Assembly (NCBI GenBank): GCA_030740295.1
Contig: JASLXP010000710.1
Span: forward strand, 1 to 26,215
DNA: 26,215 nt
From: Planctomycetota bacterium
GTDB lineage: Bacteria > Planctomycetota > PUPC01 > JACPCR01
Direction: 5' to 3'
How positions within the stretch are numbered: the stretch's first letter is position 1; each line of letters begins with the position of its first letter. The notes beneath the pieces were generated by a model that made no database searches, was not told the origin of the DNA, and saw only the letters and a program-made list of their open reading frames with translations. A program made the position numbers and the translations under genes. This document shows positions 1 to 6,684 of the stretch, one piece after another.

Positions 1-110
1 TGAAGGGATGAAGAGGTGGCCCATTCTTCCCCCAACGTCCCTTCCTCCAATTTCCCAGCATTTCATACTCCCTCAGCGGCGAGCCCCGGTGAAGGTCGTA
101 TAAGTCCGAC

Positions 111-1124
111 ATGCCCCACCAAGAGATCACTGAAGCCCCAATGGAGTTCGCTGTGCCCAAACGTTTCGCCGGGCTGCGACTTTCGCAGTTCTTGAAGCGG
201 CGTTTGCCCAGGCTAGGAAAGAATACTGCGGCTAAACTCATCGCGTCTGGCAAAGTCACGATCGGAAACGAGACCATTCGCCAGGACCAGATCCTCGATG
301 CAGGCATGTGGGTATCCGTCCTGATGAGGCAAAGTCACTCAGACCCGACTGCTGTCGATCTTCCGCTCGAGATCCTTCACGAGGACGAGCAGTTGATTGT
401 CCTGAATAAGCCTGCCGGTGAGGTGGTCACCCGCGGCCGACAGGACGATTCCTGCAAATTACTCGAGACACTCGCGCATCATCTGGGATCGGAGCAGGAC
501 GATGAGATTCGCCCACGAGTCGTGCACCGGCTGGATCGAGACACCTCCGGCGTCCTGCTCATCGCCAAGACCACAGGCTGCAAACGGTGGCTCACCACCC
601 AATTCGAAGAGGGCAAGGTCGAAAAGAAATACCTGGCCGTCGTTCAAGGCGAAATCTACGAAGACGAAGGCTCAGTTGATCTGAAAATCAAACCTGTCAG
701 CAAGCGCTCAACGACCATGAAAGCCAGCCGAAACGTCGGCCGTGACTCTTTGACCGAATACAAAGTCGCCGAACGATTCTTCGGCTTCACGCTCTTGGAA
801 GTCTTTCCCAAAACCGGCCGCACCCACCAGATTCGCGTCCACATGAACGCGGCCGGGCATCCGCTCGCGGTCGATCCGACCTATGGCGGACACCAAGAAC
901 TTAAGCTCTCCAATCTCAAGCGAGGCTATCGCTCTTCAAAAGGAAGATCGGAATCGCCGATTATGGACCGGCTCACGTTGCACGCTCAGTCCATCCGATT
1001 CTTGCCCAGCGAAGGGGCAGAGCCTGTCAGCTACGAAATCGATCCCCCCGACGATTTCAATCATCTCCTCCGATGCCTCCGCAAGTACCGCAAAAAATCA
1101 AGGGCAGGACTTGATGACTGGTAA
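111..1124 (+). CDS. RluA-family RNA pseudouridine synthase
   Basis: This enzyme isomerises specific uridines to pseudouridine in rRNA or tRNA in the cytoplasm. The 337-residue product has an N-terminal S4 RNA-binding region (about residues 20-70, GLRLSQFLKRRLPRLGKNTA) followed by the RluA catalytic domain (about 85-330). The family signature HRLDRDTSG is at residues 139-147, with the catalytic aspartate at D142, and GRTHQIRVHM further on is the usual C-terminal motif. Length fits RluC/RluD-type enzymes (about 300-340 residues). Start is ATG 111; M11 (ATG 141) is a plausible alternative because neither has a strong ribosome binding site. The gene ends 96 bp before the preferred start of the radical SAM gene. 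The exact modified site cannot be told from sequence. Confidence 0.93.
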   Translation: MPHQEITEAPMEFAVPKRFAGLRLSQFLKRRLPRLGKNTAAKLIASGKVTIGNETIRQDQILDAGMWVSVLMRQSHSDPTAVDLPLEILHEDEQLIVLNKPAGEVVTRGRQDDSCKLLETLAHHLGSEQDDEIRPRVVHRLDRDTSGVLLIAKTTGCKRWLTTQFEEGKVEKKYLAVVQGEIYEDEGSVDLKIKPVSKRSTTMKASRNVGRDSLTEYKVAERFFGFTLLEVFPKTGRTHQIRVHMNAAGHPLAVDPTYGGHQELKLSNLKRGYRSSKGRSESPIMDRLTLHAQSIRFLPSEGAEPVSYEIDPPDDFNHLLRCLRKYRKKSRAGLDDW

Positions 1125-1133
1125 TCGGATTCA

Positions 1134-2459
1134 TTGAATCGCCGGCACCAAGTTCCATACTGGCACTTACCCGTTACTCATTACTATTACGCATTAAGTG
1201 TTACGCCCGTGTATCTCCGAATGGCAAAACGAGCGCTGTTTGAAATGGATAAACGGCTCCTCTGGAAATTCCTGATCAACATGGGATACCGCGGAGTGCG
1301 CTCAGTGCAGAAGCACAAAGCCCGGATGAAGAAGGGCGAATACTTCCCACCGTTCATCTACATCTCAATCATTAACAGTTGCAACCTCCGCTGTCAGGGA
1401 TGCTGGGTCGATGTGGCGCATGAAGAGAGCAAGATCGAGTTGGAGGCCATGAACAAACTCATCAATGAAGCCAGGGAGGTCGGAAACAGTTTCTTTGGCA
1501 TCATGGGCGGCGAGCCATTCATGCATCCGGAGCTCTTTGAAATTCTGGAGAGCCACCCGGACTGCTACTTCCAGGTCTTCACCAACGGGCAGTTCATCAC
1601 CGACGAAATCGCCAAACGCCTGCGTGCTGCCGGAAACGTAACCCCACTGGTCAGTGTGGAAGGCTCAGAAATCGTAAGCGACGAGCGCCGGGGCCGGCAG
1701 GGCGTTTACAGCAAGACCATGCGTGGACTGCACGCGGCACTCGATAACAGATTAATCACCGGTGTCTGCACCAGCCTCTGCCAGTCAAACTATAAAGACC
1801 TTCTCAACGAAGCCTGGCTGGACAAGCTGATCGAGATGGGTGTCATGTACTCCTGGTTTCACGTGTATCGTCCGGTCGGTCCGGCAATGCATACGGAGCT
1901 TGCACTGACACCTGAACAACAACTCGAAGCCCGCAAATTCGTGGTCGAGATGCGTGCGAAAAAGCCCATCGCAATTGTCGACGCCTATTACGATGGAAAC
2001 GGCGAAGCGCTTTGCCCGGCAGCCACCGGCATGAGCCACCACGTCAGCCCGTGGGGCGACATCGAGCCATGTCCCATCGTGCAATTTGCCAGGGAATCCA
2101 TCCACGATAATCGCCACATTCGCGAGACCTTTGCCCAATCCGATTTCCTGAAGGATTTTCGTCAGACGGCAGCCGAGGCTACCCGGGGCTGCATCGTGCT
2201 CGAACGTCCAGACCTGTTGAAGGAACTCGTCGATCGGCAAGGTGCGAGAGATTCCACGGCCAGAAAAACGGCCATGGCAGAATTGGAATCGATGGAAGCG
2301 CTGCCATCGCAATATCGCCCCGGAACTGAGATCCCGGAAAAGAGCCTGGTTTATCGCCTGGTAAAGAAACTCTGGTACAACGATTTCGGCACCTATGCGC
2401 GGGCGGCTGATGGCAAGGAAGTGGGAATCAGTTCGGCCCCCGAAAAAATCGCGATCTAA
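1134..2459 (+). CDS. Radical SAM protein with auxiliary-cluster-like C-terminus
   Basis: A radical S-adenosylmethionine enzyme. The canonical CNLRCQGC motif supplies C83, C87 and C90 for the SAM-bound [4Fe-4S] cluster, and GGEP at 125-128 is the SAM-contacting motif. Further cysteines C294, C313 and C353 in a SPASM/Twitch-like region suggest a second cluster (inference). Numbering is from the longest open frame, which begins with TTG 1134. I prefer ATG 1221 (residue 30; 412 aa) because the first 29 codons run through a heptamer array with no conserved-looking content; GTG 1209 is also possible. The stop shares one base with the ATG of the FAD-dependent reductase (TAATG at 2457-2461), so the two are very likely co-translated and work in one pathway. 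HpnH-like or peptide/lipid-modifying roles are possible; the substrate is unknown. Confidence 0.88.
   Translation: MNRRHQVPYWHLPVTHYYYALSVTPVYLRMAKRALFEMDKRLLWKFLINMGYRGVRSVQKHKARMKKGEYFPPFIYISIINSCNLRCQGCWVDVAHEESKIELEAMNKLINEAREVGNSFFGIMGGEPFMHPELFEILESHPDCYFQVFTNGQFITDEIAKRLRAAGNVTPLVSVEGSEIVSDERRGRQGVYSKTMRGLHAALDNRLITGVCTSLCQSNYKDLLNEAWLDKLIEMGVMYSWFHVYRPVGPAMHTELALTPEQQLEARKFVVEMRAKKPIAIVDAYYDGNGEALCPAATGMSHHVSPWGDIEPCPIVQFARESIHDNRHIRETFAQSDFLKDFRQTAAEATRGCIVLERPDLLKELVDRQGARDSTARKTAMAELESMEALPSQYRPGTEIPEKSLVYRLVKKLWYNDFGTYARAADGKEVGISSAPEKIAI
1164..1205. repeat. Degenerate heptamer array upstream of radical SAM gene
   Basis: TTAC/TTAA words recur at 1167, 1174, 1181, 1187, 1194 and 1201, giving spacings of 7, 7, 6, 7, 7. 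Read on the minus strand the words are of the GTAAT type, the same family as the arrays at 8694-8735 (plus strand) and 8846-8887 (minus strand). The array fills the space between the pseudouridine synthase stop and ATG 1221, and reads open in the radical SAM frame. Confidence 0.7.
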
Positions 2460-3592
2460 TGTCCACACCAGTGGTCATCGTTGGCAGTGGTGTCGGCGGG
2501 GCGACCACCGCTCTGCTGCTGGCCAGACAGGGCATCGACGTCCTCGTCATTGAGAAGGAAAAATTCCCGAGGAACAAGGTCTGTGGCGAGTACATCAGCG
2601 GTGAATGCCTGCCGCTGTTCGAACAGATGGGCGTGATGGATGCCCTGCGCACGCGGCCCTTCAACTGGCTCAAACATGTTACGTTTCACTCGCCGTCAGG
2701 GGCACAGGCGAAATTCCAGCTCGAAAGGCAGAGCCGCGCATTCTCTATTCGCCGGTGTGATCTGGATGAAGTCCTGGCGCAGTCTGCTATGGATGCGGGC
2801 ACAAAAATTCTGTTCGAGACCCGCGTCACGAATCACGAGCGATCCCGTGATGGCATTCGTCTGTCCCTTTCGAATGGCCAAGAGCTGATCACGCCATTCG
2901 TGATCGCCTCCGATGGCCTGAGGTCTCGATTCCTCGGTCGCAGGGCAGCCGGTAAAGGGCAACGTCTGTTCGGTCTGAAAGCGTATTTCGAATCCGGTGA
3001 ATTGAGACCGGACCAATTCGAAATGTTCTTCAATCACTGTAGCTACGGCGGGTATTCCCACGTCGAAGAAGGAACAGTCAACTGCGCTTATATCGTTCCT
3101 GAGTCTCTCGTAAAAGAACTTCGCGGCGACCACGAGCAAATCTACCGGCAAGGTCTGCTCTGCCATCCAACGGCGGCCGAGAAGTGGGGAAGCGTAAAAC
3201 GTCTCTCAAAGTGGTACGCCACCGGCCCCATCCAGTACGGCCGTCAGACAGAGATACCTGAGCAGGTCATTCCTGTCGGCGACGCCCTTGCAGGCACCGA
3301 GCAGTTTGCAGGTGAAGGGATGGGAATGGCCGTCAAAAGCGCCTTACTTCTTGCCCGGGCCATTCAATCCTGCGGCCCGCAGAACTGGCCCGAAGCCCGC
3401 GAACTCTATCTGCGCCGCCATCATGAATCGTTTGCCATCAAGATCGGATTGCTAAATCTGCTTCGCCTGGTCATGAGCACGCGTCTGGGCGCGGAAACAA
3501 TCATTCGGACACTCGGGCTCATGCCTGCCCTGTTCCGGCTCTTCTATGATTTTACGAGAGCGGATTACCGCGGGTTTGAAGAGGTCTGCTAA
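2459..3592 (+). CDS. FAD-dependent oxidoreductase, geranylgeranyl-reductase-like
   Basis: A 377-residue flavoprotein of the geranylgeranyl reductase / p-hydroxybenzoate hydroxylase fold. The Rossmann motif GSGVGG is at residues 9-14 with the ribose-binding E32 at the end of the second strand; SDG at 151-153 and VGDALAG at 273-279 are the other two FAD contacts of this family. CGEYISGECLP at 42-52 is typical of the branch annotated as geranylgeranyl-reductase-like. Members reduce isoprenoid double bonds or oxidise/halogenate aromatic and polyketide substrates. The ATG overlaps the radical SAM stop by one base, indicating translational coupling, so a two-enzyme redox step is likely. The substrate is not identifiable; the closest functional guess is tailoring of a lipid, quinone or polyketide. 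Confidence 0.88.
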   Translation: MSTPVVIVGSGVGGATTALLLARQGIDVLVIEKEKFPRNKVCGEYISGECLPLFEQMGVMDALRTRPFNWLKHVTFHSPSGAQAKFQLERQSRAFSIRRCDLDEVLAQSAMDAGTKILFETRVTNHERSRDGIRLSLSNGQELITPFVIASDGLRSRFLGRRAAGKGQRLFGLKAYFESGELRPDQFEMFFNHCSYGGYSHVEEGTVNCAYIVPESLVKELRGDHEQIYRQGLLCHPTAAEKWGSVKRLSKWYATGPIQYGRQTEIPEQVIPVGDALAGTEQFAGEGMGMAVKSALLLARAIQSCGPQNWPEARELYLRRHHESFAIKIGLLNLLRLVMSTRLGAETIIRTLGLMPALFRLFYDFTRADYRGFEEVC

Positions 3593-3741
3593 GGCACTAC
3601 TTCTGTTGGACTGGCTTCCACCAGCCTGTCGCCTGGAAGCGTAAGCCGTGCGGGCCGGCATCCTACGGCCGCGGATGTCTTCGCACTCGCGGTCCTGGCC
3701 ACAGGCCGCCAGAAGCCTGCACCACGAAGCGGTAATCTCTG

Positions 3742-5481
3742 CTACTCACACTCCGTCAGCAGATTTCTGCTCACGCATCCGTGATTTGCCTGGGCCGTGC
3801 TTGCACTGAAATCCGCAAGATAGCCGCGCCTGATATTGAGAGATGGTGCTGACCAGTTCTTCTTTCGTTCCGTCAACTCGTCCTCATCCAGGTTCATCGA
3901 AATCTCTCCTTCAAGCAGATCGAACGAAATCTCGTCGCCATCTTCGATGAGGGCTATCGGGCCGCCGACGGCGGCTTCCGGCGCACAGTGCACGCCGATG
4001 GCGCCGTGAGAGACGCCGGAAACCCGGGAGTCTGAAATGAAGGCGACCTTGCCATCCAACTCTGGAACAGCAAGCGCCGCGGTGGCCACGAGCACTTCCG
4101 GCATTCCGGAGGCGACCGGTCCGAGGTAGCGGAGAACGATCACCGTACCCGGCTGGATCTTGCGAGCTTCAACAGCATCGACAATGTCTTTGGCTTCACT
4201 GAAACAGGCCGCCTTGCCGGTGAAATGCGTTTCCTCCATGCTCGAAACTTTGAAGACGATGCCACCGGGAGCGAGGTTGCCGAAACAAACCTGCATGTCC
4301 GCATAAGCTTTGAAGGGCGCTTCGATGGGCGCGATGAGTTCCTGACCTTCGGGCACGTCCGGAACGTCTGCCAGGTTCTCTGCGTGGGTTTTGCCGCTCA
4401 CTGTGAGGCAGTCGCCATCGATGATGCCGGCCTTGAGGAGATGCTTCATGAGCATGGGTGTTCCGCCGAGTTTGTGGAGGTCGACCATGGTCTTCTTGCC
4501 CCGCGGAGCAAAACTGCAAAGTACTGGTGTGTTTCGAAGGATAGGCTGGATGTCCTCGAGACCAAACTCAACGCCCGCTTCTCGAGCAAGGGCGAGCAGA
4601 TGAAGAATGCCATTGGTCGATCCGCCAGCGGCAGCGATGGCGGCGGCGGTATTTTCAAAGGCTTTACGGGTCAGAATGTCTCTTGGGCGAATGTTTTCTG
4701 CGAGCAGGTGTTTCATTGCGTCAGCGACACTTCGGCACTCTTCCTTCTTTGCCTCCTCGACGGCCGGGATCGAACTGCTGTAAGGCAGCATCAAACCGAT
4801 CGCCTCGAGCGCGATTCCCCAGGTGTTGAAGGACGCCGCGATGCCGCAGCCACCGGGGCCGGGGCATGCGTTACGCAGGATCTGCTCTACTTCCTCCTCC
4901 TCCATCGCTCCCACGCTTGCCGCGGCTTGCGAGTCGTACACGTCGAGGATAGTGATGTCCTGGCCCTTGTGACAACCGGGCTGAATGCTCCCGCCGCTGA
5001 CAATGAGGCCCGGATAATTCATCCGGGCCAACGCCATGGCGAATCCCGGACCATTCTTATCGCAGTTGTGAAGACCGATCAGACCGTCGTAGCTGTGCGC
5101 GCTGACTACACATTCGGCAGCGTTGGCAATCATGTTCCGCGAAGGCAGGCTGGCATTGCCACCCTCCTGTCCCTGCGTAATGTTGTCACTCACCGCGGGC
5201 ACACCGAACGGGAAACCAAGCAGGCCCGATTCTCTGCAACCTTCCGCGATCGTCTGAGCCAGGTCGTGCGCATGCACGTTGCACAGATTGCCATCCAGAA
5301 GAGGTACGCCGATCCCGATTTGTGCCTTATCAAAATCTTCGGGGGCGAATCCGAGTCCGTAATAGAAAGCGTTGACACCACGCTGCCAGCCGTGAGTGAG
5401 GTTGCTGCTGTTCCAGTTGAGGGCGTTCATGAGATGGTTGATGGTAAATGGTGGAGGTGGTTTAAGGCTGATGTGATTCAT
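3742..5481 (-). CDS. IlvD/Edd-family dehydratase (dihydroxy-acid or sugar-acid)
   Basis: An Fe-S dehydratase of the IlvD/Edd family, which converts 2,3-dihydroxy acids to 2-keto acids. All three cluster cysteines are visible: C67 (GNLCNVH), C140 (HNCDKNGPG) and C212 (CPGPGGC); K142 follows the second. SDSRVSG at 483-489 carries the conserved catalytic serine S488, and APEAAVGGPIAL follows. RYLGPVASGMPEV (451-463) is shorter than the usual dihydroxy-acid dehydratase version and resembles Edd-type sequences, so a branched-chain amino acid role versus a sugar-acid role is unresolved. Numbering is from ATG 5481; I prefer ATG 5430 (562 aa) because the first 17 codons read through a heptamer array. 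It lies 57 bp downstream of the toroid gene on the same strand, probably in one transcript with the esterase. Confidence 0.9.
   Translation of the reverse strand: MNHISLKPPPPFTINHLMNALNWNSSNLTHGWQRGVNAFYYGLGFAPEDFDKAQIGIGVPLLDGNLCNVHAHDLAQTIAEGCRESGLLGFPFGVPAVSDNITQGQEGGNASLPSRNMIANAAECVVSAHSYDGLIGLHNCDKNGPGFAMALARMNYPGLIVSGGSIQPGCHKGQDITILDVYDSQAAASVGAMEEEEVEQILRNACPGPGGCGIAASFNTWGIALEAIGLMLPYSSSIPAVEEAKKEECRSVADAMKHLLAENIRPRDILTRKAFENTAAAIAAAGGSTNGILHLLALAREAGVEFGLEDIQPILRNTPVLCSFAPRGKKTMVDLHKLGGTPMLMKHLLKAGIIDGDCLTVSGKTHAENLADVPDVPEGQELIAPIEAPFKAYADMQVCFGNLAPGGIVFKVSSMEETHFTGKAACFSEAKDIVDAVEARKIQPGTVIVLRYLGPVASGMPEVLVATAALAVPELDGKVAFISDSRVSGVSHGAIGVHCAPEAAVGGPIALIEDGDEISFDLLEGEISMNLDEDELTERKKNWSAPSLNIRRGYLADFSASTAQANHGCVSRNLLTECE
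5431..5458. repeat. Heptamer array at the IlvD-like gene start
   Basis: Four consecutive 7-bp units (gagatgg, ttgatgg, taaatgg, tggaggt) abut ATG 5430 of the minus-strand dehydratase. ATGG recurs every seven bases in the first three units. The array explains the low-complexity N-terminal extension with four consecutive prolines if ATG 5481 is used. Confidence 0.65.
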
Positions 5482-5507
5482 AAGTAATGGTTGTGGGGAC
5501 CGTCTTC

Positions 5508-5535
5508 AACCATTGGCCATAAACCACGAACCGTG
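5508..5535. repeat. Heptamer array downstream of toroid gene
   Basis: Four 7-bp units (aaccatt, ggccata, aaccacg, aaccgtg) lie between the toroid stop codon (5539-5541) and the upstream candidate start of the IlvD-like gene. Together with 5431-5458 it occupies most of this operon junction. Confidence 0.55.
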
Positions 5536-5538
5536 TCT

Positions 5539-6684
5539 TCAGGGCATCATATCCAGCGGCAGGAGTTCTCGGTCGGCATTGATGATTAGCACTGCCATCG
5601 CAGTCGAGTAGGTCGCCCCCATCACCTTTGTGTTTTCAGCATTGCCTGGAGGGATCTCAAAACTGCCGTCGGCGCTCTGGTGCTCTTTGAGGATGTTCAG
5701 CAGACGCCGGAAATACCAGTCGTAGATCTTTGGCTGCTTTGTGAGCCGGGCTTGATGGAGCGCACCACGCACACCGAAGAAATGGGTCTGGAAGAAGTTT
5801 GGTCCGTACCAGAGAGGCGGATGGGCACGAAGCCACTGGGCCGCAAGTGTGCGCCTGGCTTCTGACTGTTTGAAAAGAGTCATGATCGCCAGGCCAGCGC
5901 TTGTCGTGCTTACGACGGGCAGGCCGGCAACTTCATACGAAAATCCGCCGATGTCTTCCTTGTCGAATTTCTGCTTCGTTTCCCCCGTGACTTTCTGACT
6001 GGCCATGACGAATTTCAATGCCCGCGAGATCGAACGCCGTGAGACGTCTCGTCCGGCATACTGCAGCGTCTTTAAGAAGCAGAGCTGCCACGCGGTCACC
6101 AGCCGGTCGTTTACTTTTACTTTCGAGTTCGGTGTCCAGCCGCCAAAGTAATCCGGACTGTTCGCGCGATTCTGGATGCGAAGACTGAAATCCAGGATTT
6201 TTTCCGCATGGATAGCGGTCTTCATGTTGGCCTCGGCCTCTGTCTGCATTCCCATCACGGATGCACACATCAGACCGACGACGGCATGGCTCATATGCGG
6301 GTGTTCCATGTCCCCGACAAACCCATCTTCGCTTGCGTGAGCGAACAGCCACTTGAAAGCCTTGGTCAGCGTTGGCCCGCGCTCAGAATGTGACGGGGTA
6401 ATTCCGGAAGAGAGATGTGCAAGGATGGCAAGCGCCGTCTGCAGGTTCTTCTGTTCGCTGCCCCACGAGCCATCAGAGTTCTGTTGTCTGGTCAGAAACT
6501 TGAGCCCGGCATCGATGATGCGTACCCGTGTTTTGAGTGCATGCGGCGAACGTGATTCGAACTGGATGGGTTGGGCGAAAGAGACAGAAGAGAGAATGAG
6601 CGACAGTGCAAAACTCAGGTTACCAGTCCGGCCTGCTATAGGTGAGCAAACTTCTTTCGTAGACGGTCTAGGCATGTCCATCAC
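5539..6684 (-). CDS. Secreted prenyltransferase/squalene-cyclase-like toroid protein
   Basis: A predicted exported alpha/alpha-toroid protein of 378-381 residues. An N-terminal hydrophobic segment (about residues 22-36, SFALSLILSSVSFA) ends in a plausible signal peptidase site before Q38. The body carries repeats of the prenyltransferase/squalene oxidase type: QQNSDGSWG (67-75), SEDGFVGD (118-125), FGGW (180-183), IGGFSYE (245-251) and SADGSFE (337-343). No DxDD or other terpene cyclase catalytic motif is present, so cyclase activity is unlikely; such secreted toroids are more likely binding or scaffold proteins (inference). The esterase stop is directly followed by GTG 6684, ATG 6681 and, three codons later, ATG 6675; any could start the gene, and the zero-gap junction indicates translational coupling to the esterase. 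Confidence 0.75.
   Translation of the reverse strand: MMDMPRPSTKEVCSPIAGRTGNLSFALSLILSSVSFAQPIQFESRSPHALKTRVRIIDAGLKFLTRQQNSDGSWGSEQKNLQTALAILAHLSSGITPSHSERGPTLTKAFKWLFAHASEDGFVGDMEHPHMSHAVVGLMCASVMGMQTEAEANMKTAIHAEKILDFSLRIQNRANSPDYFGGWTPNSKVKVNDRLVTAWQLCFLKTLQYAGRDVSRRSISRALKFVMASQKVTGETKQKFDKEDIGGFSYEVAGLPVVSTTSAGLAIMTLFKQSEARRTLAAQWLRAHPPLWYGPNFFQTHFFGVRGALHQARLTKQPKIYDWYFRRLLNILKEHQSADGSFEIPPGNAENTKVMGATYSTAMAVLIINADRELLPLDMMP

Noticed and set aside
1..110. Pyrimidine-rich leader possibly with period-7 structure
   Set aside because: Could not find a consistent register; no gene end or promoter could be defined.
3593..3741. Similar CCTGGAAGC/CCAGAAGCC words between convergent genes, also near 9017
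   Set aside because: Short and imperfect; no consistent register or pairing.
4225..5487. 420-codon plus-strand open frame opposite the IlvD-like gene
   Set aside because: Antisense shadow of a gene with complete catalytic motifs; its translation shows no coherent domain.
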